A DNA stretch of 49,911 bases from Bacillota bacterium (GCA_030706015.1 JAUZPI010000030.1:1-49911), one strand, 5' to 3'; counted from the first letter of the stretch, positions 1 through 8,883 are shown. The notes: generated by a model from the letters alone, not told the origin. A program made the numbers and translations.

Positions 1-38
1 TAAAGATTGCCTAAATATTTTAAAAATATATTGTGTAA

Positions 39-71
39 AATTGGATACGTGTTTTTATCTTAATTGGATAC
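39..71 (+). repeat. Direct repeat AATTGGATAC, two copies
   Basis: AATTGGATAC occurs at 39-48 and again at 62-71, 23 bp apart start to start, and a third TTGGATAC lies near 361. The copies lie beside the broken regulator fragment, outside any gene. They could be half-sites of a regulator or traces of an element boundary. Function unknown. Confidence 0.4.
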
Positions 72-89
72 TGTATCCTCATGGGGATA

Positions 90-227
90 TTATATCAACA
101 ATAGGTAATTTAAAATTAAAAATTGCCTATCTAAAGTAATTATAAAAAAACCATGCTTCTCTAAGGTTGAGGAAAGTATTTTTGAAGTAATTATATCATC
201 TTCAATTATTAAAACATTTTTGTCCAT
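90..227 (-). pseudogene. Truncated response-regulator receiver fragment
   Basis: On the minus strand an ATG at 227, preceded by the ribosome binding site GAAAGGAG, opens a 45-codon frame starting MDKNVLIIEDDIITSKILSS. This is the typical first beta strand, acidic pair and first helix of a CheY-like receiver domain. After about 27 residues the match fades, and a stop comes at 90, before the phospho-acceptor aspartate. The good start signals and recognisable N-terminus suggest the front end of a real regulator gene whose remainder was lost. It lies close to the IS607-type element, so rearrangement there is a plausible cause, but no junction can be shown from this sequence alone. Confidence 0.55.
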
Positions 228-500
228 AACTTCTCCTTTCTAAAAAAGTAGATATTATTCAAATTATTTCTATGTTATTACAAAAGTATTTATTAATAAA
301 TAAAATTTTATGATATTTTTATAATTTTTACAATTAATTAATATAAAATATTTAAATTCTTGGATACATATCGTATATTTAATTTATATTATTTCTGCGG
401 AAATGAGGCTAACAACAGTTAATCTATAGGTATAAAAATATATAAATAAATAACGGATTTTTACAGTTATCTAAGTGCATAATATATTTGGGTGATAAAT
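228..500. other. Gene-free AT-rich stretch left of the IS607-type element
   Basis: No gene is visible. The segment is very AT-rich and should contain the left end of the IS607-type element somewhere before the tnpA start, because IS607 ends lack long inverted repeats and cannot be read off by eye. A third TTGGATAC lies near 361. The tnpA fragment has a short GGGTGAT ribosome binding site at about 490-496. Confidence 0.4.
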
Positions 501-620
501 ATGAAATATTATTCTATTGGAGAGTTTGCTGAGATAGTTGGAAAAACTGAGCAAACCATAAGAAATTGGGATAAAAACGGAACATTAAAGCCACACCATA
601 AAGGAGTGGTTAGAAGATGA
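501..620 (+). pseudogene. tnpA: IS607-type serine recombinase TnpA, internally deleted remnant
   Basis: This 39-residue frame begins MKYYSIGEFAEIVGKTEQTI, which is the N-terminal MerR-like helix-turn-helix of IS607-family TnpA transposases (family knowledge: about 200 residues, with a serine-recombinase catalytic domain behind the HTH). Here the frame passes from the wing region (LKPHHK) straight to GVVRR and a stop. The whole catalytic domain with its serine is missing. The stop overlaps the tnpB start as ATGA, as normally seen at the end of full-length tnpA, so the simplest reading is an in-frame internal deletion that kept both gene ends. The element cannot transpose by itself. A 39-residue HTH peptide could still be made and bind DNA; that is speculation. 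Confidence 0.75.
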
Positions 621-1777
621 TAAAGACAATCAAAGTTATGCTTCTATCTAACAACAAACAAAGGACTAAGCTTTTTGCCTGTGCAGGGGCAGCACGTTTT
701 GCCTATAACTGGGCCTTAGCCTATGAAAAAGATAACCATTTAAATGGCGGCCATTTTCTTTCAGATGGCCAGCTTAGAAAAAAGCTCACAAAACTTAAGG
801 AAACTGATAAGTTTAAGTGGCTTAATAATTACAGCAATAATATAACAAAGCAGGCTGTAAAAGATGCCTGCACAGCTTACTGCAGCTTCTTTAAGAAACA
901 ATGTAAGTTTCCAAGATTTAAAAGTAGAAAGAAATCCAAGCCGTCATTCTATGTAGACACAGCCAAAGTACAATTCTCGGGCACACATGTTAAGCTTGAG
1001 AAGCTGACAAACAGTAGGAAAACAAACAAGCAGAAGTTTAACTGGATTAAGCTCTCAGAGAAAAATAGAATTCCTTTAAAAAGTAAATATATAAATCCTC
1101 GAGTAACCTTTGACGGCATAAACTGGTGGATTAGTGTGGGTATAGAAGTTAGTGATAATATAGAACTGCCTCAAAATGATGGCATAGGAATAGATTTCGG
1201 ATTAAAGAAACTGGCAGTTTGTTCGGATGAGAATACATACGAAAATGTAAATGAAACATATGAAATAAAGAGACTAAGAAAGAAACAGCGCCGATTGCAG
1301 CGCAGGATATCAAAAAAATATCTAGTAAATAAGGAAGGAGATAGTTACTGTAAAACAAGCAATATTATAAAAAGTGAAAGAAAGCTTTTAAAATTAAATC
1401 ACCGTTTATCAGGTATTCGTCATAATTATTTACATCAAATAACTTCTGAGATAGTAAAGCGAAAACCAAGTTTTATTCTAGTAGAAGACCTTAATGTAAA
1501 TGGTATGATGAAAAATAAGCACATGTCAAGAGCAGTACAGGAGCAATGCATTTATGAATTTTACAGACAACTTAAATATAAGACAGACTGGAACAATATA
1601 AAATTTATAGAAGCACCAAGATTTTACCCAAGCAGTAAGCTTTGCTGTGTTTGTGGAAACATTAAGCCTGATCTCAAGCTAAGGGATAGGGTATATCATT
1701 GTTCCTGCGGAAATATAATTGATAGAGACTATCAAGCAAGTGTTAACTTGTATAATTATGGTAAAGGTACAGCGTAG
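617..1777 (+). CDS. tnpB: TnpB RNA-guided nuclease of an IS607-type element
   Basis: The 386-residue protein is full length for TnpB. The N-terminal wedge and REC-like part (YNWAL at about residue 30) is followed by a split RuvC nuclease with all three acidic residues: D in GIDFGLKKLAV, E in ILVEDLNVNG and the last D in DRDYQASVN. The zinc ribbon is intact, with CCVCG followed by CSCG. TnpB proteins are programmed by an RNA from the element's 3' end and cut DNA beside a short target-adjacent motif, which favours retention of the element. Translation is coupled to the tnpA remnant through an ATGA overlap. As the partner transposase is destroyed, this nuclease stands alone; whether it is still expressed or useful to the host cannot be read from sequence. 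Confidence 0.9.
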   Translation: MIKTIKVMLLSNNKQRTKLFACAGAARFAYNWALAYEKDNHLNGGHFLSDGQLRKKLTKLKETDKFKWLNNYSNNITKQAVKDACTAYCSFFKKQCKFPRFKSRKKSKPSFYVDTAKVQFSGTHVKLEKLTNSRKTNKQKFNWIKLSEKNRIPLKSKYINPRVTFDGINWWISVGIEVSDNIELPQNDGIGIDFGLKKLAVCSDENTYENVNETYEIKRLRKKQRRLQRRISKKYLVNKEGDSYCKTSNIIKSERKLLKLNHRLSGIRHNYLHQITSEIVKRKPSFILVEDLNVNGMMKNKHMSRAVQEQCIYEFYRQLKYKTDWNNIKFIEAPRFYPSSKLCCVCGNIKPDLKLRDRVYHCSCGNIIDRDYQASVNLYNYGKGTA

Positions 1778-1903
1778 ATAAACAGAGCTATTGCACCTAA
1801 GTACCGTACGTTAAACGGGAATTTAAGTCTGTGGAGTATTATACCAAATGAGAGTAGTTATGCAGTTAAATCTGTAGACAAAATCAGATACGCTGAAACA
1901 GGA
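1778..1903 (+). ncRNA. Probable guide RNA (omega RNA) and right end of the IS607-type element
   Basis: The 126 bases after tnpB hold no gene. In IS605/IS607 elements the guide RNA covers the 3' end of tnpB and the non-coding right end, with its guide reading into the flank. Here the stretch includes short complementary pieces (for example CCGT/ACGG near 1802-1816) and ends in GAAACAGGAATGAAAC just before the kinase gene. The right boundary is not defined by an inverted repeat, so extent and guide are inferred from position only. Confidence 0.4.
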
Positions 1904-1966
1904 ATGAAACATAAAAGTTTATATTGCTTTATAACTTTTTATAAGTTTTCAGTAACGGTGAGTAAA

Positions 1967-4318
1967 TTGAATTTTGATAAAGATACGGGAAGTTTAAGGG
2001 AATGGGAAAAATATGTGCTGGAAGGGGGAAAAAAGTATCATAATATTTTCCACAATCATCATATTCCAATGCTTATTATTGATAATGAAAGTGGACAAAT
2101 TGTTGATGCTAATTTGGCGGCGTGTAGTTACTATGGGTATGCTAGAGCGAATTTATTAAACATGAGCATTTTAGATATTAATACATTAAATAAGAAGGAC
2201 ATATTTAAAGAAATGAATATTGCAAAAAAAGAAGAAAGGAAACTATTTAGATTCAAGCATAAATTATCAACTGGCGAAATTAGGGATGTTGAAGTGTACA
2301 GCGGACCTATAACTATTGATAATAGAACTTTATTATTTTCAGTTATACACGATATACAGGAAAGAAAAGAATGTGAAAAAAAGTTTAAGATACAAGAAAG
2401 TTATTTTAACGATTTATTCGAGAACTCCCCAGAAGCTATAGCTATACTTGATAAAGAATTTAAGATTGCAGATATAAATAAAAGCTTTGAGGAAATGTTT
2501 CTTCATAAGCTAGATGAAATAAAAAATAAAAGTATAACTGAGGTATTATGTAGTGAAGAATTTTATAGTGAGTCAATGTATATTAGGAACAACATAAGTA
2601 GAGGTGAGTTTGTAAGAAAAGAAACCTTGCGAAAAAGAAAGGATGGATACTTAATAGATGTGTCATTTTTAGGATTCCCTATAGTACTAAATGGTGAGCA
2701 AATAGGTATATACTTCATTTATTCTGACTTGAGAATGATAAAGGAAGAGGAAAAAAAGTATATAAGAAAAGTAGAGAGATATCTTAATCTTTTGAAAATT
2801 TCTAAAGAAAAAGCTGAAGAAGCCAATGAATTAAAAACTAGATTTCTTGCAAATATAAGTCATGAAATACGAACGCCTATAAGTGGTATTCTTGGGATAA
2901 TTGACATGTTAGAGGAAACTCAACCTTCTAAAAATCAAAAGGAATATATAAGTTTACTAAAGTTTTCTGCAGAAAGATTACTCTCCATTATAAATGATAT
3001 TTTGGATATTTCAAAAATCGAGGCTGGAAAACTTGAACTTAGAGAGGAGCAGTTTTCAGCATATAAATTACTTAACAAACTAACGGAGTATTTTAGAATT
3101 CAAGCTGAGAATAAAGGCATTAAATTTATATCCTCTGTGGATAGGAAAATACCCAATATATTAATTGGCGACTTTGAAAGACTAAATCAGGTATTATTTA
3201 ATTTATTAGGAAATGCAATAAAGTTTACTGAAAGAGGCTCTATTCAAATCAATGTAAAATTGATTGGTATAACTAACAATAATGCTCAAATTAAATTTTC
3301 AATTAGTGATACAGGAATAGGTATTCCCAAGGAGCAGTTTCATTATATATTCGAAAGATTTGCTCAGGTTAATCAAATGAGTAACAGGAAATATGGTGGC
3401 ACTGGGCTAGGATTAGCTTTAAGTGAGAAATTAGTTGAACTAATGGGTGGCAAAATATATGTAAAATCTAAATATAATTCAGGTAGTACCTTTTCATTTG
3501 TTATAAAATTTAATATTGCTAGTCAAAATGATAAAACCTTTGAAAGTTTATCCAATGAGACTGTGGATAATCCAATCAGTATTCCTGAGGGATTAAATAT
3601 TCTAGTTGCAGAAGATGAAACTGTTAACCAAATAGTTATAAAAAATATTTTTAGTAAAGAAAAATGCAATCTTACTATGGTTGATAATGGTAAAGAAGTA
3701 ATAGAAATATTAAATCAAAGAAAATTTGATTTAATATTTCTAGATATATGTATGCCAGAGGTGGATGGCTGCGAAGTTACGAGATATATAAGAGAGAAGG
3801 AAAAGGTTACTGGAGAACATGTACCTATAATAGCTATTTCAGCAGTTGCATTAAAAGAAGAAATGGAGAGACATCTGACTGTTGGTTTTGATGAGTACAT
3901 GATAAAACCTTTAAAAAAGAAACAAGTTTTATATAATATGATAAAATTACTGAACAATGAAGATAAATCTTTAAATTTTAATATTAATGCATTAATTTAT
4001 AGGCTTGATGGTGATAATGAATTGCTTATAGATATAATTGATGAGGTTGTAAGTGCCAGTTATAGAACTAGATTTTTAGGTAGCATAGAGAAATACATAG
4101 ATGACGAAAACTATGAGGAACTTCATAAATCAATTCATAAGTTTGGGGGGAGTATATCCCATTTTGGTGCGGAAGTAATTAACAATGTTTTAAGAAGAAT
4201 TGGAATTGCAATAAAAGACAAGAATCAGAAGATTATTAGACAAGAATATGATAATTTACAGAATGAATTTGAATATTTAGTAAAGAAATTAATAGAATAT
4301 AGAGAAAAACAAAAATAA
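1967..4318 (+). CDS. Hybrid sensor histidine kinase (PAS-PAS-HisKA-HATPase-REC-HPt)
   Basis: A soluble phosphorelay kinase of about 783 residues. In order: two PAS domains (about 25-135 and 140-265), HisKA with phospho-acceptor H near 299 in NISHEIRTP, an ATPase domain with N box NAIKF near 415 and DTGIG near 447, a receiver domain with D near 592 in FLDICMP, and a C-terminal HPt-like segment with IHKFGGSISHFGA near 723. The canonical HPt Lys of LKG is replaced. The frame is open from an ATG at 1904, but that ATG directly abuts its only purine-rich stretch and the first 21 codons look like element sequence. TTG 1967 behind GGTGAG is preferred, with GTG 1958 as the alternative. The second PAS closely resembles the first PAS of the next gene. 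No transmembrane segment is visible, so the signal is probably cytoplasmic. A terminator follows at once. Confidence 0.85.
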   Translation: MNFDKDTGSLREWEKYVLEGGKKYHNIFHNHHIPMLIIDNESGQIVDANLAACSYYGYARANLLNMSILDINTLNKKDIFKEMNIAKKEERKLFRFKHKLSTGEIRDVEVYSGPITIDNRTLLFSVIHDIQERKECEKKFKIQESYFNDLFENSPEAIAILDKEFKIADINKSFEEMFLHKLDEIKNKSITEVLCSEEFYSESMYIRNNISRGEFVRKETLRKRKDGYLIDVSFLGFPIVLNGEQIGIYFIYSDLRMIKEEEKKYIRKVERYLNLLKISKEKAEEANELKTRFLANISHEIRTPISGILGIIDMLEETQPSKNQKEYISLLKFSAERLLSIINDILDISKIEAGKLELREEQFSAYKLLNKLTEYFRIQAENKGIKFISSVDRKIPNILIGDFERLNQVLFNLLGNAIKFTERGSIQINVKLIGITNNNAQIKFSISDTGIGIPKEQFHYIFERFAQVNQMSNRKYGGTGLGLALSEKLVELMGGKIYVKSKYNSGSTFSFVIKFNIASQNDKTFESLSNETVDNPISIPEGLNILVAEDETVNQIVIKNIFSKEKCNLTMVDNGKEVIEILNQRKFDLIFLDICMPEVDGCEVTRYIREKEKVTGEHVPIIAISAVALKEEMERHLTVGFDEYMIKPLKKKQVLYNMIKLLNNEDKSLNFNINALIYRLDGDNELLIDIIDEVVSASYRTRFLGSIEKYIDDENYEELHKSIHKFGGSISHFGAEVINNVLRRIGIAIKDKNQKIIRQEYDNLQNEFEYLVKKLIEYREKQK

Positions 4319-4346
4319 CCTGGATTTATTCGGGTTATTTTCGTTT
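4312..4346 (+). terminator. Rho-independent terminator after the hybrid kinase
   Basis: AAAATAACC (4312-4320) pairs perfectly with GGTTATTTT (4333-4341), followed by a T-rich CGTTTTG tract. The left arm overlaps the end of the coding region. Confidence 0.75.
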
Positions 4347-4520
4347 TGTTTTACAAAGTTTTTACAAAAACCGTTAATGTTTTTACAATATTAGCCTATA
4401 GTAATATTAAATAACTATTAATACACAATAAATACAATATAATACTGATTTTTAATTATGAACTTTTATATGTTTGGTATTAGGTATTTATGGCTACAAC
4501 ACACGAAATGGGAGGAGTTT

Positions 4521-6581
4521 ATGAGAGATCAAGAAAAAAAGTTAGAAATACAAGAGAGTTATTTTAAATTTTTATTCAATAATCTGCCAGATGCCATAGC
4601 TGTTCTAGATAATGATTTCAATGTTATAAATATAAATAAGAGCTTTCAAAAATTATTTTTATTTGATCAAGGAGAAATAGAAAACAAAAATATAACCACA
4701 ATATTATGCAATGATAAACTATATAGTGAATCCATGTATATTAGAGACTGTATAAGTAATGGAGAATTTGTAAGGAAAGAAACACTACGAAGAAGAAAAA
4801 ATGGAACATTTATTGATGTATCGATTTTGGGCTACCCTATAGTATGTAATGAGGAAAGGATAGGAGTATACTTTATTTATTCTGATTTAAGTAGAGTTAG
4901 AGAAGAAGAACATAGAAAGAATCTTTTCTCCGAGATTTTTAAAAACAATACAGTAGGGGTTGTAATAACAGATGTATATGGAAAGATACAATGGATAAAT
5001 AATGCTTTCACGGAGATCACCGGCTATACGACGGAGGAGGTGGAAGGCAAGACTCCTAGCATTTTAAAATCTGGAAAGCATGATGGTGAATATTACAGTA
5101 ATATGTGGAATTCTATGTTAAATACAGGTAAATGGCAGGGACTAATATGTAATAAGAGAAAAAATGGTGATATTTATGAAGAGTGGCTGAACGTTATTGC
5201 TGTAAAAGATAATTATGATAATATAGAATACTTTGTAGGAATGCTAAATGATATAACTGATGCAAGACAGAAAGAAAAGAAAATTGAGTTTCTTACAAGT
5301 AAGGATAGCTTAACCAATTTATATAATAGAGAATTTTTTATGAATAAGCTTAATTATTCCATACTCAAGGGTATAAATAATATGGCTGTATTATTTATAG
5401 ATATTGATGATTTTAAGGAAATAAACGATAATTTGGGACATCTTGTTGGTGATGATATATTGAAGGAATTTGCAGTAAGACTTAAAACGAACTTACGTGA
5501 ACAAGATATTGCAGCACGCTTTGGAGGAGATGAATTTATAATATTAATTTCCTCTGCTAATGATAGACTAAAGGTAGTAGAAATTGCTGAAAGAATACTA
5601 CAGCAGGTTAGTATTCCATACTTTGTTCAGGGGAATGAGCTGCATATAACCGCAAGTATAGGCATAGCTAATTATCCGAAAGATGGAGTTGATTCTTCCA
5701 CTTTAATTAAAAATGCAGATATTGCTATGTATAGAGCCAAGGAATCTAAATATGACAAAATTATTTTTTTTAGGTCTGCATTGAATAAAGAGGTAAGTGA
5801 GTATTTCAAAATTAAAAATGGTTTAAGAAAAGCTATATTAATGAATGAACTATTTTTAGAATATCAACCAGTGTACAATTCAATTATAGGCAAAATAATT
5901 GGAATGGAAGCCTTGCTAAGATGGAAGTATAGTAATGATGAAATTATGTCGCCGGCTATCTTTATCCCTATAGCTGAAAAAAGCGGCATGATTTATTCAA
6001 TAGGGGAATGGGTTTTAAGAAAAGCCTGTGAGCAAAATAAAGCTTGGTATGATGAGGGCTATAAATCATTATATGTTGCAGTTAATGTGTCCATATTACA
6101 GCTTGAACAAGATAATTTTCCGTCCATAGTAAAAAAAGTTTTAGAAGATACCGGATTAAATCCTAGATTATTAGAATTAGAGATAACAGAAACAATTTTT
6201 ACGAAAAATTACGATAAGATAGTTCAGACTATTGCAGAATTAAAGGAAATTGGGTTAAAGATAGCAATAGATGATTTTGGCATAGGATATTCCTCTTTAG
6301 GAAAGCTTAGTGAATTAGATATTCATAGATTAAAAATTGATAAATCCTTTATAAATGGAGTAGATAAAAGTAGGAATAAAAGAAAAATTGTGAGAGCGAT
6401 AATATCTATGGCGGATAGTTTAAATCTGGATATAACCGCCGAAGGTGTTGAAGAGGTTGAGCAGCTGGATTTCCTCATTAGAAATGGTTGTAGTATAATT
6501 CAGGGGTACATATTTAGTAAACCTGTTGCTGCAAAAGCATTTGAAAATTTACTTAAAAAGACCTTTGGTAATAAAGCATAG
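4521..6581 (+). CDS. PAS-PAS-GGDEF-EAL cyclic-di-GMP turnover protein
   Basis: A 686-residue cytoplasmic protein that probably makes and/or breaks cyclic di-GMP. Two PAS domains (about 5-130 and 135-255) precede a GGDEF domain with intact GGDEF near residue 334 and an inhibitory I-site REQD five residues before it. The EAL domain has EALLRW near 462, the ELEITET glutamates, IDDFGIGYSS, KIDKSFI and AEGVEE. All key residues for both activities are present, so it may be bifunctional, with one domain possibly regulating the other. The start is ATG 4521, chosen because GGAGGAG (4511-4517) sits just ahead; an in-frame ATG at 4458 has no ribosome binding site. Its first PAS resembles the second PAS of the upstream kinase, suggesting both sense the same kind of signal. 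Confidence 0.93.
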   Translation: MRDQEKKLEIQESYFKFLFNNLPDAIAVLDNDFNVININKSFQKLFLFDQGEIENKNITTILCNDKLYSESMYIRDCISNGEFVRKETLRRRKNGTFIDVSILGYPIVCNEERIGVYFIYSDLSRVREEEHRKNLFSEIFKNNTVGVVITDVYGKIQWINNAFTEITGYTTEEVEGKTPSILKSGKHDGEYYSNMWNSMLNTGKWQGLICNKRKNGDIYEEWLNVIAVKDNYDNIEYFVGMLNDITDARQKEKKIEFLTSKDSLTNLYNREFFMNKLNYSILKGINNMAVLFIDIDDFKEINDNLGHLVGDDILKEFAVRLKTNLREQDIAARFGGDEFIILISSANDRLKVVEIAERILQQVSIPYFVQGNELHITASIGIANYPKDGVDSSTLIKNADIAMYRAKESKYDKIIFFRSALNKEVSEYFKIKNGLRKAILMNELFLEYQPVYNSIIGKIIGMEALLRWKYSNDEIMSPAIFIPIAEKSGMIYSIGEWVLRKACEQNKAWYDEGYKSLYVAVNVSILQLEQDNFPSIVKKVLEDTGLNPRLLELEITETIFTKNYDKIVQTIAELKEIGLKIAIDDFGIGYSSLGKLSELDIHRLKIDKSFINGVDKSRNKRKIVRAIISMADSLNLDITAEGVEEVEQLDFLIRNGCSIIQGYIFSKPVAAKAFENLLKKTFGNKA

Positions 6582-6591
6582 TAAATTCATT

Positions 6592-6628
6592 AGAAGTGGT
6601 TAGTGTTTCTGCCACTTCTTAATTTTTT
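6592..6628 (+). terminator. Terminator after the GGDEF-EAL gene
   Basis: AGAAGTGG (6592-6599) pairs with CCACTTCT (6612-6619), followed by TAATTTTTTCG. Confidence 0.8.
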
Positions 6629-6678
6629 CGTAATTTCCTAACCACAAATATAATGAGTAGAACTTTTTGATACAAAAA

Positions 6679-6712
6679 TCTTCATATTATCTTCAAAGTT
6701 ATAAGGTATAAT
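6679..6712 (+). promoter_or_regulatory. Promoter with tandem TCTTCA box (copy 1, autoregulation of the response regulator)
   Basis: TCTTCA at 6679-6684 and 6690-6695 form an 11-bp-period direct repeat. Eleven bases later comes a perfect -10, TATAAT at 6707-6712. The second half-site lies beside the -35 region, which has no good TTGACA. This is the geometry of promoters activated by OmpR/PhoB-type regulators. The same arrangement occurs at 8812, 16923 and, on the minus strand, 16897. It precedes the regulator gene itself, so autoactivation is inferred. Confidence 0.75.
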
Positions 6713-6760
6713 ATTGTAAATAGTAAGTTTGTGTATAGTTAATGAAAGGTGTATATAATT

Positions 6761-7441
6761 ATGAATAATATATTGATAATCGAAGATGAAGAGAAGGTTT
6801 CAGAGGTACTTAAGGCTTACCTGGAAAAGGATGGCTATGGAGTATATACTGCTAATAATGGAGTGAATGGCTTGGAATTGTTTAACAAGCATGATTTTCA
6901 TTTAATAATACTTGATTTAATGCTGCCAGATATTGATGGTGAGGAGATATGTAAGCGTATTAGACAAACCTCCGAGGTGCATATTTTTATGCTTACAGCT
7001 AAGGGGGCACTATCAGATAAAATAGAAGGTTTAAACATAGGGGCAGATGAGTACTTGGTTAAACCCTTTAGCCCAAGAGAACTTACTGCCAGGGTAAATG
7101 CATTATTTAGAAGAATAGGCGGGAAGCAATCAGATATCTTATCTTTTGATAATGGTAACCTAATAATTCATAAGGAGAAAAGAACTGTTACTGTAAAAGG
7201 AGAAGAAGTACCTCTTACTCCAAATGAATTTGATATATTGTATGCCTTAGCTGAAAATAAGGGAAAGGTATTAACTAGAGAGCAGCTTATAGATAAGGTA
7301 TTTGGACTTGATTTTGAGGGTTTTGACAGAACAATAGATGTACACATAAAGAACATTAGAAAAAAAATTGAAGAGGATAATAGAAATCCAAAATACATTA
7401 TAACAGTTGTTAGAGTTGGTTATAGATTTGGTGGTGAATAA
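6761..7441 (+). CDS. OmpR-family response regulator, probably copper-responsive
   Basis: A 226-residue transcription factor: an N-terminal receiver domain with acidic pair EDEE and phospho-acceptor D52 in ILDLMLPD, the switch lysine in LVKPFSP, and a C-terminal winged helix ending TVVRVGYRFGGE. The start is ATG 6761, 9 nt behind AAAGGTG; a GTG at 6749 overlaps that site and is unlikely. The kinase gene follows after 2 nt. The copper role is inferred from context: the candidate binding site occurs ahead of this gene, ahead of csoR-copA and at the divergent copper-type genes at 15.0-17.5 kb. It is comparable in design to the CusR/CopR systems of other bacteria, but orthology cannot be claimed. 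Confidence 0.88.
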   Translation: MNNILIIEDEEKVSEVLKAYLEKDGYGVYTANNGVNGLELFNKHDFHLIILDLMLPDIDGEEICKRIRQTSEVHIFMLTAKGALSDKIEGLNIGADEYLVKPFSPRELTARVNALFRRIGGKQSDILSFDNGNLIIHKEKRTVTVKGEEVPLTPNEFDILYALAENKGKVLTREQLIDKVFGLDFEGFDRTIDVHIKNIRKKIEEDNRNPKYIITVVRVGYRFGGE

Positions 7442-7443
7442 CA

Positions 7444-8808
7444 ATGCAGAGCATAAGAAGAAGATTAAGTATAATATTAGTGTTTTGTACTGTTGCTGGA
7501 ATTTTACTTACATCATTAGTTGTTAATCTTACAATAAATAATAAGTTTAATAGATATATGATAGACACTCAAAATAAAAGATATGAAAGAATAGTAGGCT
7601 CATTTCAGGATATTTATAAGAGAGACGGTAAATGGACTAAGAATTCTGGAATAGAAATGATGCATGATGCGTATATGAGCAATTATTGCCTTACTCTTTT
7701 AGATAAAGATAAAAAAGTAGTATGGGGGATGGATCCCAATGATATACAGGAAAGAATTCATATAAGCAGCATGCAAAATAATAAGGATGGTATATATACA
7801 TCAAAGCAATTTGAAATCAAGGTTGATGGTAATACTGTAGGTTATGTTGATATTGGACAATATTCTTCAGTTTTACTTTCGCAGGAAGATGTTAATTTTA
7901 TATCTTCTATAAATAGCAGTGTAGTAGTTAGCAGCATTGCCGTTCTGATAATTGCTATATTAATAAGCTTATTTTTTTCAAAGCAGTTTTCATTACCCAT
8001 AAAAGATATTTCTAATATGTCTGTAAATCTATCGCAGGGTAAATTCGATGCTCGTTCAAGTACTAAGAGTAATATTCTGGAACTAGAATATTTAAGACAG
8101 AGTGTTAATACATTGGCAGAAAAATTGAAGCAGCAGGATATGCTTAGAAAGCGTCTTGTTTCCGATATATCTCATGAGATAAGAACTCCACTTAATGTAC
8201 TTCAGAATAATCTAGAGGCAATGATTGACGGTATTTTTCCTGCATCTAATGAACGTTTAATTTCTTTAAATGAAGAGGTAATAAGATTTGGAAAGCTTTT
8301 AGATAATTTAAATGTATTAAAGGAGTTTGAAACTGAAGGAAACTCAATGAATATTGAAAAAGTTAAGCTAGACGAGATAATACGGACTGTTATTCAAGAT
8401 TTTGAGACAGCTTTGAAAGAGAAAGATATAGTTTTAACTTGTAATATACAACAGAATAAAGACTTCAGTATATTAGGGGATAAAGATAAACTAAAACAGG
8501 TATTTATTAATATTTTATCAAATGCAATAAAGTTTAATAATGCAGGTGGCAGAGTTTGGATTAATGTCTCAGAACAGGAAAATAAAATTATCGTAAAGGT
8601 TGGGGACACTGGAATAGGAATCAAAGATGAAGATTTACCTTTTATTTTTGAAAGATTATATAGAGGGGATAAAAGCAGACATAATATCGAAGGCAGTGGT
8701 ATAGGACTAACTATTGTGGAGAAGATATTGAAAATGCATTCCGCATCAATTACGGCAGAAAGCCAGGAAGGAAAGGGTACAATCTTTAAAATATTTTTAA
8801 AAAAATAA
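7444..8808 (+). CDS. Membrane sensor histidine kinase, partner of the regulator at 6761
   Basis: A 454-residue kinase with transmembrane helix 1 at about 8-28, an external sensor region of about 125 residues, helix 2 at about 157-178, HAMP, HisKA with H244 in DISHEIRTP, and an ATPase domain (NAIKF, GDTGIGI, GSGIGLTIV). The external part contains Met, His and Cys residues close together (MMHDAYMSNYC), which could bind Cu(I); that is inference. It starts 2 nt after the regulator stop, so the two are co-transcribed and cognate. The tandem TCTTCA box of the next promoter starts only 3 nt after this gene, with no terminator between, so read-through into csoR-copA is likely. Confidence 0.9.
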   Translation: MQSIRRRLSIILVFCTVAGILLTSLVVNLTINNKFNRYMIDTQNKRYERIVGSFQDIYKRDGKWTKNSGIEMMHDAYMSNYCLTLLDKDKKVVWGMDPNDIQERIHISSMQNNKDGIYTSKQFEIKVDGNTVGYVDIGQYSSVLLSQEDVNFISSINSSVVVSSIAVLIIAILISLFFSKQFSLPIKDISNMSVNLSQGKFDARSSTKSNILELEYLRQSVNTLAEKLKQQDMLRKRLVSDISHEIRTPLNVLQNNLEAMIDGIFPASNERLISLNEEVIRFGKLLDNLNVLKEFETEGNSMNIEKVKLDEIIRTVIQDFETALKEKDIVLTCNIQQNKDFSILGDKDKLKQVFINILSNAIKFNNAGGRVWINVSEQENKIIVKVGDTGIGIKDEDLPFIFERLYRGDKSRHNIEGSGIGLTIVEKILKMHSASITAESQEGKGTIFKIFLKK

Positions 8809-8811
8809 AAA

Positions 8812-8845
8812 TCTTCATATTATCTTCACAGGTTTTAGTTATTAT
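8812..8845 (+). promoter_or_regulatory. Promoter with tandem TCTTCA box (copy 2, csoR-copA operon)
   Basis: TCTTCA at 8812-8817 and 8823-8828, then exactly 11 bp, then the -10 hexamer TATTAT at 8840-8845. The arrangement is identical to that ahead of the response regulator, down to the N5 spacer TATTA. Confidence 0.75.
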
Positions 8846-8883
8846 ATAATTGTAATCATAATAACTAAAATTTTTAAAAATGT

